From an uncultured Bacilli bacterium (GTDB lineage: Bacteria > Bacillota_I > Bacilli_A > RF39 > UBA660), in NCBI GenBank assembly GCA_910577075.1, contig CAJTKV010000001.1:78248-122188 (forward strand): DNA of 43,941 bases. The letters are read 5' to 3'. A program made the translations under genes and the position numbers. Under the pieces are notes generated by a model. The model saw only the letters and a list, made by a program, of their open reading frames with translations. It did not search any database and was not told the origin of the DNA. Positions 33,837-41,660 of this stretch are shown here, piece after piece (within the stretch, counting starts at the first letter, position 1; every line of letters starts with the position of its first letter).

Positions 33837-34061
33837 TCAAACATTGGGTTTATTTATTTTAGGTAAATTTTTAACAATATAAGTTGACATCATTTCATAA
33901 AAAGATGACTGCGCCATAGCATATATGCAATCAAATGCTAAAGTCGATTTTCCACTACCAGAAACTCCCGTTATAACATGAAATTTATGCTTTTCAATAT
34001 CTACCGAAACATTCCTTAAATTATTTTCATTAGCTTCTATTACCTTTATTATTTCGCTCAT
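33837..34061 (-). CDS. Upstream open part of the UvrA-like gene
   Basis: The first 74 residues of the interrupted gene, ending KNLPKINKPNV before TGA 33839-33837. It contains the first Walker A (GVSGSGKST) but nothing of the rest of an ABC domain, so the fragment is not expected to act alone. GGAGTGATTG is a good ribosome site for ATG 34061. Confidence 0.45.
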   Translation of the reverse strand: MSEIIKVIEANENNLRNVSVDIEKHKFHVITGVSGSGKSTLAFDCIYAMAQSSFYEMMSTYIVKNLPKINKPNV

Positions 34062-34095
34062 TCAATCACTCCTATTTTAGTTTATTATAGCATAC

Positions 34096-34917
34096 CTATT
34101 TTTTTATGTATCTATAATACACGTTATCCTCTGAACCAACTCTTTCTCTAAACAATTCCTCATAAGCAAATTTTTCTTTAAAAACTTCCCTCTGTTCTCT
34201 AAAAAAATCAAAATAAGGATGCTTAACCAAGTTTGTACAAATTACTTGACCACCATCATTTAAAAGAGATTCCAAATTTTTAACTATCATGCCAATCCGA
34301 TATTTATCATTTAAATCCATTATATTAGATAGGTAAACTAAATCATATTTTTTATTATGTTTGCCACTTAAAGATAAATCACGGCATTCAAATGTCAAAG
34401 GATGACTACTTAGATGTTCAACTAAGTAACTAAGATCATCATCATAACAACAGGCAATTCTTTCACTCACATAATTAAATAAACAAGCATTATATAAATT
34501 AAAAAAGTATTTATTCATTTTTTCTATATAGATATTCCAAAATTTTACACTAGTTTTCTCATCATCATTGATATAAATTCTTTTTTGATTAATAATGCCT
34601 TGGATCACATCATACTCTAAATCTTTGCCATCCAATAAACCATTTTCTAGCATCCATTTTCGCAAATAATAATATCTAAGTGTTAAGGGATTAATATCAA
34701 ATGTATCTATACTCTTTACTCGTTTTTCTATCAATGAAAAAGGAATATCAGAAGATGATAAAATAGAATAGACATCCAATCCTCTAACGTCGACAATATC
34801 CAATACTTTCGCAATATCTTCTGTTGTTCTTGGATAAATTTTCGTCCAATCTCTATAAGGGGCTTCTCCATTAAATATATCTTCTAAAATTCCAATATCT
34901 TTTCTTATATCTGCCAT
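34096..34917 (-). CDS. DUF3419/class I methyltransferase-like protein
   Basis: 273 residues from ATG 34917, with GGAGA five bases upstream; ATG 34929 overlaps that site. The pattern DVYSILSSSDIPFSLIEKRVKSIDTFDINPLTLRYYYLRKWML resembles the SAM-binding region of DUF3419 proteins, with a Ser-rich loop in place of the usual Gly-rich loop. Then comes FDLVYLSNIMDLND-like KYDLVYLSNIMD and LLNDGGQVICTNL as strand 5. DUF3419 enzymes transfer the aminocarboxypropyl group of SAM in betaine lipid synthesis; that specific function is not supported here because key residues cannot be aligned by eye. It is the first gene of the unit with the UvrA-like gene. Confidence 0.55.
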   Translation of the reverse strand: MADIRKDIGILEDIFNGEAPYRDWTKIYPRTTEDIAKVLDIVDVRGLDVYSILSSSDIPFSLIEKRVKSIDTFDINPLTLRYYYLRKWMLENGLLDGKDLEYDVIQGIINQKRIYINDDEKTSVKFWNIYIEKMNKYFFNLYNACLFNYVSERIACCYDDDLSYLVEHLSSHPLTFECRDLSLSGKHNKKYDLVYLSNIMDLNDKYRIGMIVKNLESLLNDGGQVICTNLVKHPYFDFFREQREVFKEKFAYEELFRERVGSEDNVYYRYIKK

Positions 34918-34940
34918 AATATTCTCCACATTTGTTGTAT

Positions 34941-34949
34941 ATTATAACA
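34941..34949 (-). promoter_or_regulatory. Extended -10 promoter of the DUF3419-like/UvrA-like unit
   Basis: On the minus strand TGT (34949-34947) then TATAAT (34946-34941), 23 nt before the ATG at 34917; no -35 match. Confidence 0.6.
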
Positions 34950-34980
34950 TATCTTTTTAAATATGCACTGGTTAATTGCT

Positions 34981-35310
34981 TTAGCGAAGATGACGCCCCG
35001 TATCTTCAACTTTTTCATCCGTACCTATTGCCCACATTTGCTCTTCTAATTCTTCCATTTCAGCATCAGGATAAAAACCATTAGCATAAACAGCTCTTCT
35101 TCGAAGTTCAAAATATGCTTCACACATCTTTTCATCTTTTTCTTCTAATGCCTGATGTGCTAAAATTGCAGCAAATTCCTTATATTCACCCTCTGTCATT
35201 GATAATGGTTCGATATCTTTTTTATCTTTATCAGGAATATCGTATTTATCAAACCATCCACGTTCTTCATATTTTTCTCTAAATACTTCATCTGCTGATT
35301 TCTTCTCCAT
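34981..35310 (-). CDS. Small charged protein, unknown function
   Basis: 109 residues; AGGAGG precedes ATG. Highly charged and helical, with FREKYEERGWFDKYDIPDKD near the start and FYPDAEMEELEEQMWAIG near the end. No Cys pair or signal peptide. It is the last of a series of short genes with 7-20 nt gaps, each with its own strong ribosome site. No family recognised. Confidence 0.65.
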   Translation of the reverse strand: MEKKSADEVFREKYEERGWFDKYDIPDKDKKDIEPLSMTEGEYKEFAAILAHQALEEKDEKMCEAYFELRRRAVYANGFYPDAEMEELEEQMWAIGTDEKVEDTGRHLR

Positions 35311-35324
35311 ATATCTTACTCCTC

Positions 35325-35954
35325 CTAAAATCTTAATGATTTTCGATAAACATCTTCTCCAAATTCTGGATCAGTTGCCAATTTTATCATTTCATTCTTA
35401 TCTATTTTTTCCATCTTATATTTGCCTTTGCTTAAAATATCCTGCGTCGTATCATATCTTCCTGTATGAAGATAAAATTCCTTAGCCTCTTCAATTTCTT
35501 GCATTATTAATTCTTCAAATGAAACAGAAGTAAAATAAGCATCTTTGGCATATTTACATAAATCTCGTTCTTCATAAAATTGTTGAAATATTGGGCTATA
35601 AGTTAATATATGAGCGTGCCTATCAAAAACTCCTCTTATCCTTTCACTTGGATCACTTAACTTTATTCCACTATAGCGTATTCCTTTTTCAACATTTTCT
35701 TTTCTAAGATTACATCCACTCATAGTAACCATAGAACACGAACCAGTAATACAGTCATTTCTAAATTTTTTAAGAGATTCTAGATTATTAAAATCATATT
35801 GTTCAAGAGCTAATGGACTGATAAATTTCAAGTAAAATCTCTCGGCATCAATTTCTCCTTTTCGCATATCCAAAATTTGTTCAAAAACACTATTAGAATC
35901 ATCCAGTTCATACTCTTCAAAGTTAATAACATCATCTTTATAAACTTTAATCAT
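35325..35954 (-). CDS. Protein of unknown function
   Basis: 209 residues from ATG 35954, with AGGAG before it; an earlier ATG at 35972 overlaps the end of the upstream gene. Strand-rich start (IKVYKDDVINFEEYEL) followed by helix-rich middle with RNDCITGSCSMVTMSGCNLRKEN, two Cys in SGSC-type context, and a His-rich FDRHAHILTYSPIF. The combination of Cys and His clusters suggests metal binding or a catalytic pocket, but I recognise no family. Confidence 0.6.
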   Translation of the reverse strand: MIKVYKDDVINFEEYELDDSNSVFEQILDMRKGEIDAERFYLKFISPLALEQYDFNNLESLKKFRNDCITGSCSMVTMSGCNLRKENVEKGIRYSGIKLSDPSERIRGVFDRHAHILTYSPIFQQFYEERDLCKYAKDAYFTSVSFEELIMQEIEEAKEFYLHTGRYDTTQDILSKGKYKMEKIDKNEMIKLATDPEFGEDVYRKSLRF

Positions 35955-35962
35955 AAATTCTC

Positions 35963-36400
35963 CTAATGCCAAAGAGAAAACTTTCTTGTAAGTGGATCAA
36001 GAATTTCTTTTTCACCAAATGTTGCAATACAATAATACTTCATATCTTCATCGCCTGTATCACGAGTTTTATCAAGTTGTTCCCTGTAAGTATCCCCAGT
36101 CATTGTCTCAGTAAAATCGGTAAAGAGAAGATTATGCTCAATTAGATTCCTTCTTAATTTTTTTAGCTCGCCATTTTTTGCTCTCAATACTATTAAAGAT
36201 AAACCAGAAATACTCTTATGAACTGAATCATCTTTATCCACAAAATCAATAAAACTCATCTTTTCCTTTATATCATCGGGAGCCATAGATACTAATCCTG
36301 CACAGGAATGGGCAATAGCATTTAGGGCTTTTCCCATCTCAATATCTTTATTTATTACCGCTACAAATTTATACGTTTCATTGTATACTATTTTTTCCAT
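35963..36400 (-). CDS. DUF2000 protein, peptidyl-tRNA hydrolase II-like fold
   Basis: 145 residues; AGGAGG before ATG. Pattern FVAVINKDIEMGKALNAIAHSCAGLVSM (residues 11-38), then ISGLSLIVLRAKNGELKKLRRNLIEH and FTDFTETM, is that of DUF2000, whose core has the Pth2-like alpha/beta fold. Such proteins carry the conserved Lys-Asp and His, as seen here in NKD and AHS. A hydrolase activity on peptidyl-tRNA or a related adduct has been suggested for the fold, not shown for this family. It sits among unknown genes. Confidence 0.75.
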   Translation of the reverse strand: MEKIVYNETYKFVAVINKDIEMGKALNAIAHSCAGLVSMAPDDIKEKMSFIDFVDKDDSVHKSISGLSLIVLRAKNGELKKLRRNLIEHNLLFTDFTETMTGDTYREQLDKTRDTGDEDMKYYCIATFGEKEILDPLTRKFSLWH

Positions 36401-36419
36401 AAAACCTCCTATTAAAGCG

Positions 36420-37223
36420 CTATTTCTTTAATTTAACATCCTCATTTATTTTCTCTAACATTTCCGAAACATCTCCTTCAATGTGAATAAGACCACTGAC
36501 ATTTGCTCCAACCTTCTCCCAAAAAGCCAAAGCATTTTGATTTTCAATGCGATAGGTAATTGAATCAAAACTTTCTACTCCATTAGCTTTTGCTTGATCA
36601 AAGGACAAACCTACCAATCTCTTTGCTATTCCCATTTTTCGGTATTCTGGCATCACATACAATTCTGCATTAGTTAGACACTTTCCCGTTGCACCACTTC
36701 TCTCATAAGCGCCAAAGAATCCAATAACATATGGTTCCTCATCTTCTCCTTGAGCATACTTCACAGTTAAATATTTCAATTCAGAAAACATTTCATAAAA
36801 AGTTTCATCAGACCACGTTTCATCCAAAGAATCTCTGTAATATTCAATGTAAGATTTGCAGATTCTCGTTAATTGCTCCTTTGTTGCAGCCTTTGCAAAC
36901 TCTGGATAATATAATGTCTTAAATTCATTGGGAGTAGTGATCAAATTTTTAAATAATGCAAGTCCTCTTCTCTTGCCAATGTTTTTGATGTCCATTTCTA
37001 AAAAATGTCTGACCTTATCATTTATTAATCCCATTGGAAGTAACGTAACTTTTTTTCCATCAATTACTTCATCTCTCGCTTCATCAGCCAACTGTTTATA
37101 AGGAACATTGGAAAAGTCAAGGCTACAATTTCTCATGATACTATCCACACTGCTTTTCGACACGCACTCATTTAATGCATATTCGCATTCATCACTTAAA
37201 TCAACATATTCATACTGTCTCAT
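36420..37223 (-). CDS. GNAT N-acetyltransferase
   Basis: 267 residues from ATG 37223, seven bases after AGGAGG; ATG 37226 immediately before it is equally possible. The C-terminal 110 residues contain the GNAT core: AELYVMPEYRKMGIAKRLVGLSFDQAKANG (motif A, acetyl-CoA pyrophosphate loop RKMGIA) and ENQNALAFWEKVGANVSG. The N-terminal 150 residues are a helical extension with AKAATKEQLTRICKSY; this could be a substrate-binding part. It transfers acetyl from acetyl-CoA to an amine; acceptor unknown. It lies between the radical SAM gene and DUF2000. Confidence 0.82.
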   Translation of the reverse strand: MRQYEYVDLSDECEYALNECVSKSSVDSIMRNCSLDFSNVPYKQLADEARDEVIDGKKVTLLPMGLINDKVRHFLEMDIKNIGKRRGLALFKNLITTPNEFKTLYYPEFAKAATKEQLTRICKSYIEYYRDSLDETWSDETFYEMFSELKYLTVKYAQGEDEEPYVIGFFGAYERSGATGKCLTNAELYVMPEYRKMGIAKRLVGLSFDQAKANGVESFDSITYRIENQNALAFWEKVGANVSGLIHIEGDVSEMLEKINEDVKLKK

Positions 37224-37234
37224 CATAAAACCTC

Positions 37235-38305
37235 CTATTTAAAGTGAATCGTATTATGTCGGCAAGATTGACATGACGGTCCTAAATCAATATTATACTT
37301 TTCCGTTATCTCTCGCGTCTTAATTAAAACTTCTTTCATAAAATCTGGTGTTGGCGCATCAATACTGTCATCAATTGGCACATATGGACTCAAAATAGGT
37401 ACACAGCCAATCTCACATAAATCCTTAACTGCTTTCAAAGTATCGGGAATGCTTTCTAACCCAACTACTAAACAGGATTTAACATTTCCTATGCCAAATA
37501 CTTCTACTGCCAATTTTATGAATTTTAAATAATTATCGTATCCAACCAGCGACTTTTGTGGTATTAGATTCTTTCTAGCATTAGAATTATATAATTCTAA
37601 ATTAACATATAATCCGCTTATTTTCCAATTCTTAAGGCTTTTTATAAAACTCCTGTAACCATCACTATTATCATCTCTAACCGTTAATCCTCTAGGAACT
37701 AACATAATATCTATTGGATAATTATCTCCATACTTTTCTCCAAAATACTTATAAACCCTATTTAAATATTCGTAACTTTCATCCAGGCTCCTAGGCGTTC
37801 CACCACTAATAAGGACATGCCTAAATGAAACATTTTTCATTGCATAGGTAAATGCTTCATCCAACTCCTCAATACTACATTCTTGATAGCCATATTTATT
37901 TATATCACAAAATTTGCAATGATTAGCACACCCACTTATTGGCTGAAGCCTTAATCTATCACCATGGACATTGACAACATCGGTTATTAATTTTCCTGTA
38001 CTCAACGCCACTTTATCTAATGCATAATCTGGTGGCTGAATTATTTTAACAGAGCACACCTTTAATCCTTCACATAGCAAACAGAATTCATCATTTTCAA
38101 AATCAATTTGATATTTGCTTGCTTCATATAAATTAGCATTAACATAGATTTTATTATCAAGTAAAACCATAAGTCCCTTAGTCGTAATATAATCATCATT
38201 ATTGACTTGCCCATTACTACCCTTTTTTAACATTTGATAACAATTAGGACTAAGCGATATCCCATAATATAATAAATCTAATTTATATTCATACAATTCC
38301 TTCAT
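37235..38305 (-). CDS. Radical SAM enzyme with a C-terminal Cys pair
   Basis: 356 residues; AGAGG before ATG. The radical SAM cluster motif is GCANHCKFCD, C126-x3-C130-x2-C133, followed by HVLISGGTPR and later VGLESI, typical of the partial TIM barrel. The C-terminus has SCQSCRHNTIHF (C345, C348), an extra pair that could bind a metal or a second cluster. It also carries two Cys in the unusual N-terminal 100 residues (CLLCEGLKVC). Reductive cleavage of SAM would initiate a radical reaction on an unknown substrate. The gene leads into the GNAT gene. Confidence 0.85.
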   Translation of the reverse strand: MKELYEYKLDLLYYGISLSPNCYQMLKKGSNGQVNNDDYITTKGLMVLLDNKIYVNANLYEASKYQIDFENDEFCLLCEGLKVCSVKIIQPPDYALDKVALSTGKLITDVVNVHGDRLRLQPISGCANHCKFCDINKYGYQECSIEELDEAFTYAMKNVSFRHVLISGGTPRSLDESYEYLNRVYKYFGEKYGDNYPIDIMLVPRGLTVRDDNSDGYRSFIKSLKNWKISGLYVNLELYNSNARKNLIPQKSLVGYDNYLKFIKLAVEVFGIGNVKSCLVVGLESIPDTLKAVKDLCEIGCVPILSPYVPIDDSIDAPTPDFMKEVLIKTREITEKYNIDLGPSCQSCRHNTIHFK

Positions 38306-38399
38306 TATAATTCCTCTTTATATACCTAGCACAATTGTATCATATCTTCCCTTAATTTTCTTATTTTACCATTAAATATTTACACTTATACTTAACTGA

Positions 38400-39101
38400 T
38401 TAATTATTTGGTAATCTCTTCTTTTTTTGCAAATCTCGCAAAATTATATTTAATCTCTCTTCATCACTCATAAAGGGATTTTCTAATTTTAAATCTATTA
38501 AATCAAATGCTAAATCTCGTATATATGGATACCCCGAAAAAAGCTCATTCAATTCCGTGCCATTTAACAAAGAATATTGAGGCGCATCACTCAAACAAAT
38601 ATATTTTTCGTTTTCACAGATAGAAAGATAATCTTTTATATCATCGGTTTCTCCTCCACACAAACCACTTTGTCCTTGATTTTCTAATTTATTCTTATTG
38701 TGAACAGTCGTAACTATGTTATATTTTGTACTAAATACATTAAGAAAATATGTTTTAGTTATTAAATTCATTAAAAAATCATCTTCTGTAACATTTGGCA
38801 TTAAAACATATAATTCTTTTTCCTTTAAGGATAAATACTTTGGTAAAAATTTTAATAAATCTCTCTTTTCAAAAACTACTCCATCTTCTAAAATTTTCAA
38901 ACACTTTTGGATTCTTGCTCTTATAATAGTTAATTGCTGCTTTAGTTTTTTCTTTTCTATCTTTAACTCTCTTTTATTTGGATCAAAAAATTTAATCTCT
39001 AAAGCGTCAAGTTTTTTAAAAACCTGCTCCTGTTCTTCTCTACAGACATCCAAGTAAAGTAATACATCTTTTGTGCATGTAAAGCCTTTGTAATTATACA
39101 T
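38400..39101 (-). CDS. Coiled-coil protein, unknown function
   Basis: 233 residues; AGGAGG precedes ATG. Residues 15-70 form a Lys/Leu/Glu coiled coil (CREEQEQVFKKLDALEIKFF, then ELKIEKKKLKQQLTIIRARI). The rest is alpha/beta with an exposed CGGETDDIKDYLSICENEKYICL region containing three Cys. There is no membrane segment. It is a single gene between intergenic spaces of about 70-95 nt; no terminator was seen at its end. Function unknown. Confidence 0.6.
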   Translation of the reverse strand: MYNYKGFTCTKDVLLYLDVCREEQEQVFKKLDALEIKFFDPNKRELKIEKKKLKQQLTIIRARIQKCLKILEDGVVFEKRDLLKFLPKYLSLKEKELYVLMPNVTEDDFLMNLITKTYFLNVFSTKYNIVTTVHNKNKLENQGQSGLCGGETDDIKDYLSICENEKYICLSDAPQYSLLNGTELNELFSGYPYIRDLAFDLIDLKLENPFMSDEERLNIILRDLQKKKRLPNN

Positions 39102-39144
39102 AGTATTCCTCCTAAATTGTTTACTATTTTAACACATTTTTAAC

Positions 39145-39172
39145 AACAATAAAACTCCATTATTTGGAGTTT
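39145..39172 (-). terminator. Terminator of the LeuRS-editing/NUDIX gene
   Basis: On the minus strand AAACTCCA (39172-39165), loop AATAA, TGGAGTTT (39159-39152), then TATTG, so the T tail is weak. Confidence 0.55.
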
Positions 39173-40106
39173 ATTTTGCATTGAGATAATTTATTACTCG
39201 ATTATAAGCCTCATCCATATTCTCTAGATTGTTTAAGAAGTCAGAATTAATAAATTTTCCTCTTCCTGTATAGGCACCAATCTCATTAAGATGTTGTTTA
39301 AGTAGCCAAATTTGATCTGTAAAACCATTCTTTAATATTTCATATAAATTTTCTTTTGTTTCCCACTTTACTTCATGTTCGGATTTTTCATTTTCATCAA
39401 GATCTACACGCACACTATCCTGAAGTTCAATATAAAATGCCGTAACATTAGAATATCTATTTACTCCCTTATGCGCCGCATAAAAGACATTTGCCATTTT
39501 AAATGGCATCTCTCTTATTTCTTTTAAGTTAAAATATCCACTTTCCTCTTTTAATTCGCGAATTGCTGCCTCTTTAGGAGTTTCTCCCTCTTCTACTCCT
39601 CCTGATATAAAACACTTCCATGACTGATTTTTATAATCTATAAAAAGATATTTATCTTCACTCCAATGTTTAACTACCAAAACTACATTTTCTCTTATCG
39701 ACCATTCTTTATCTTCTCTTGGTTTATTTTCATCTAAACTGGCATTTACTGGCATTACTACCTGTTTAATCGGAATATCGCACATAATAGCTAATTGATA
39801 ATCTTTCTCTATATGAGCAGGTATTCCTAAATATGGTTTTTCCGTATCCACTAGTATTATTGGAATTTCTTCCTTTGTTATTGGATGAAGTGCTTTCTTT
39901 CCTTCTAAATATTCATAGTTTAAAGGGACAGCTAAAAATGTAACACCAAATATCAAATCTGGTCTTTCTAATCTTGCAATTAATGTATCATCATAATCAT
40001 TAACATCTAAAGTTACATCAATTGGTGAAAATTTAACAATTTCCCTTTTTCCATTCATAAAATCTTTAACATCATTTCTCCACATAAACAAATAATCTCC
40101 TAACAT
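39171..40106 (-). CDS. Stand-alone leucyl-tRNA synthetase editing domain with NUDIX insertion
   Basis: 311 residues, no aminoacylation domain. Residues 27-120 follow the LeuRS CP1 editing domain colinearly: ERPDLIFGVTFLAVPLNYEYLEG (cf. TRPDTLFGVTYLV), HPITKEEIPIILVD, GIPAHIEKDYQLA (cf. VPAHDERDFEFA), IPIKQVV. Residues 137-260 are a NUDIX domain with the full box at 169-191 (G-x5-E-x7-RELKEESGY). Residues 276-311, GAYTGRGKFINSDFLNNLENMDEA, return to the LeuRS segment that follows CP1. Some LeuRS enzymes, as I recall from Patescibacteria, carry a NUDIX domain at this position, so the gene looks like that region set free. The Thr-rich site TTRPDT has become LERPDL and HDERD has become HIEKD, so classic hydrolysis may be lost; the last Asp is kept. 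ATG 40106 has a weak ribosome site; TTG or ATG about 15-21 nt later are alternatives. Confidence 0.75.
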   Translation of the reverse strand: MLGDYLFMWRNDVKDFMNGKREIVKFSPIDVTLDVNDYDDTLIARLERPDLIFGVTFLAVPLNYEYLEGKKALHPITKEEIPIILVDTEKPYLGIPAHIEKDYQLAIMCDIPIKQVVMPVNASLDENKPREDKEWSIRENVVLVVKHWSEDKYLFIDYKNQSWKCFISGGVEEGETPKEAAIRELKEESGYFNLKEIREMPFKMANVFYAAHKGVNRYSNVTAFYIELQDSVRVDLDENEKSEHEVKWETKENLYEILKNGFTDQIWLLKQHLNEIGAYTGRGKFINSDFLNNLENMDEAYNRVINYLNAK

Positions 40107-40119
40107 TATATTATGTTAC

Positions 40120-40353
40120 CTATTCCTGATTTTCCTCTTCGTTTTTATCCTTGCTCCAATCTTCATAAGGATCATACCCTTTGCTAAGTTCATATTTTAT
40201 ATGATTATCTCTTGCTACTCTCACGGCTTCACATCCATTATTACTTGTCGCACTTGCTCCATCTGTTACGATAAAAAATGGCAAATCATATTCGGCTGCT
40301 AACTCCCTAACTTTACTTACAAATTCGCGGGCTTTTTCTTTATTATTATCCAT
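40120..40353 (-). CDS. Short conserved-type protein with TDGASAT motif
   Basis: 77 residues; AAGGAGGG before ATG. The core is FIVTDGASATSNNGCEAVRVARDNHIKYE followed by a Glu/Asp tail with DPYEDW. I have seen this motif pattern in short proteins of other Bacillota, in which SNNG and AVRxAR recur, but do not know a function. It is encoded 13 nt before the LeuRS-editing/NUDIX gene and so shares its transcript. The acidic C-terminus is probably disordered. Confidence 0.65.
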   Translation of the reverse strand: MDNNKEKAREFVSKVRELAAEYDLPFFIVTDGASATSNNGCEAVRVARDNHIKYELSKGYDPYEDWSKDKNEEENQE

Positions 40354-40373
40354 ATATATCCCTCCTTCTTTTA

Positions 40374-41036
40374 CTACATACGAAATCCTTGCATAAACTT
40401 TCTTGTTTCGGCGTTTTCCTTTAATTGTTCTAATATATCTTCCGGTTTTTCTCCACCATTTTTTTGATATTCTCGCAAATCTACCAATTCATGTTCTGGT
40501 TTATAAGTAAACAGAAAATCATCAAAAGGTTTATCGGGATCTATGCAAATCTCCCCATCACTTCCGCCACCATCGTGATCAGCTAGACCGTGATTTTTTA
40601 ATCTACTTAAAGTCGTAACCATTATCACACTATAAAGTCTTTGAGCAGATCCCGCGGGAATCTCATTTTTTAACCCATTGAGTACAATTACCTGATTACT
40701 CGACCAAAAGGCCTCTGGTTTGGGAGTTGGTGACGGAACAGCTCTTCTAGTAAAAATAACATAATTATCATCATAATCAGCATCGCCTTTGAGAAATTTA
40801 TAAGTGTTCTCGGCATATTTAAATTGCTCTGATTCATCAGGACAGACATTAATTAAGTTTGATAGAAAATATTTATCGCGAAAGACCGTTGAAAATAAGA
40901 CATCATCCACACCCAACCTCTCATTCCACTCTTTAATTTTTTTCCTTTCGGAATCACTATATTCTCCCCAGATTATTTTATTACTTTCCTCAACTTCATC
41001 TAATAATTCGCCATACAAATTACTGTATATACTCAT
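40374..41036 (-). CDS. Protein of unknown function, head of the TDGASAT/LeuRS-like unit
   Basis: 220 residues; GAGGTGATAAG before ATG. Alpha/beta with RRAVPSPTPKPEAFWSS (a Pro-rich loop), VIVLNGLKNEI and MVTTLSRLKNHGLADHDGGGSDGEICIDPDKP in the middle, where His and several Asp/Gly residues cluster and could form a metal or phosphate site. No known motif matches fully. It is the first gene of a unit of three (with the 77-residue protein and the LeuRS-like protein), behind an extended -10 promoter. Confidence 0.6.
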   Translation of the reverse strand: MSIYSNLYGELLDEVEESNKIIWGEYSDSERKKIKEWNERLGVDDVLFSTVFRDKYFLSNLINVCPDESEQFKYAENTYKFLKGDADYDDNYVIFTRRAVPSPTPKPEAFWSSNQVIVLNGLKNEIPAGSAQRLYSVIMVTTLSRLKNHGLADHDGGGSDGEICIDPDKPFDDFLFTYKPEHELVDLREYQKNGGEKPEDILEQLKENAETRKFMQGFRM

Positions 41037-41066
41037 CTTATCACCTCATCTTACATACCTATAATC

Positions 41067-41075
41067 ATTATAACA
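41067..41075 (-). promoter_or_regulatory. Extended -10 promoter of the three-gene unit
   Basis: On the minus strand TGT (41075-41073) then TATAAT (41072-41067), about 30 nt before ATG 41036. No -35 match was seen. Confidence 0.6.
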
Positions 41076-41135
41076 TAGAAAATATCATTAAGAATTAAAT
41101 AATATTTTGACATATGCCAAAACATAGCTAAATTA

Positions 41136-41660
41136 TTATCGCTTTTGAGACTCGATATACGTCTTAATAAATCTTTTATTTTCATCATCAAGTTCATCAA
41201 TCACTTTTTGATAATCTCCAAGCAAGTAATTTTTATATTCTAAAGAATATTCATCTCTTAAATTATACTTTCTTATTTCTCCCGTAATAAAATGATTATC
41301 TAATTTGTCAACAGGGATTGCATATTCTAATAAAGGAACAGCAGGATGTATACTCTCCGGATATATCCCAAGCCCTCTATATTTATCTAGTATATCATCA
41401 GATATATCATAGGAAACAATATAACACTTATCATCACACCCCATTGAATCAATACCGGAAACATATTCTAACGCTCCTTCATAAAAGTGAAAAAAGTGCA
41501 AATAACTAACTCCTTTTTCATAATTATGTGTATTAATTCCATCATTAAAACTAGTTTTAGGAACACTAATAATTCCATTCATATAATCCTGATATTCATT
41601 TATTTTTCTACCATCTTCTAAATAAAACCAGACATCCTCTATTACTCGATAAACTCTCAT
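41136..41660 (-). CDS. Protein of unknown function
   Basis: 174 residues; GGGAG eight bases before ATG. It begins MRVYRVIEDVWFYL and has aromatic-rich segments NYEKGVSYLHFFHFYEGALEYV, a CYIVSYDISDDILD strand and PLLEYAIPVDKLDNHFI. Tyr/His-rich starts of this kind occur in small NAD- or nucleotide-handling proteins, but I could not match one. There is no signal peptide. It is a single gene with an AT-rich upstream space of 141 nt and no confident promoter. Confidence 0.6.
   Translation of the reverse strand: MRVYRVIEDVWFYLEDGRKINEYQDYMNGIISVPKTSFNDGINTHNYEKGVSYLHFFHFYEGALEYVSGIDSMGCDDKCYIVSYDISDDILDKYRGLGIYPESIHPAVPLLEYAIPVDKLDNHFITGEIRKYNLRDEYSLEYKNYLLGDYQKVIDELDDENKRFIKTYIESQKR

Larger units (their letters stand above)
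31821..34061 (-). pseudogene. Short UvrA-like ABC ATPase interrupted by an in-frame TGA
   Basis: One reading frame from ATG 34061 (GGAGTGATTG upstream) to the stop at 31821, about 745 sense codons broken by a single TGA at 33839-33837. Two ABC domains: first Walker A GVSGSGKST (32-40), first signature LSNGES, Walker B MDEPTVG; second Walker A GVSGSGKSS, LSGGEVQ, FDEPTQG. Zinc-knuckle Cys pairs lie in CEACGGLG, CTHCGGS, CPKCGGLG and CDICHGKRY, as in UvrA. Full UvrA is about 940 residues; the short class lacks the UvrB-binding insert, and that insert is missing here too. The TGA falls between PKINKPNV and DITNLSPCVLIEQK, a conserved segment that family members cross without a gap. A sequencing error cannot be excluded. 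Neighbouring genes show no TGA recoding. Confidence 0.7.

Noticed and set aside
33837..33839. TGA read as Trp (Mollicutes code)
   Set aside because: Trp is encoded by TGG throughout, for example in the NUDIX and UraA genes, and other genes end at TGA (24392, 20990). Only one gene has an internal TGA.
33780..33860. Selenocysteine at the UvrA-like TGA
   Set aside because: The UvrA family has no conserved Cys at this site and no clear hairpin follows the TGA at the spacing a bacterial SECIS needs.
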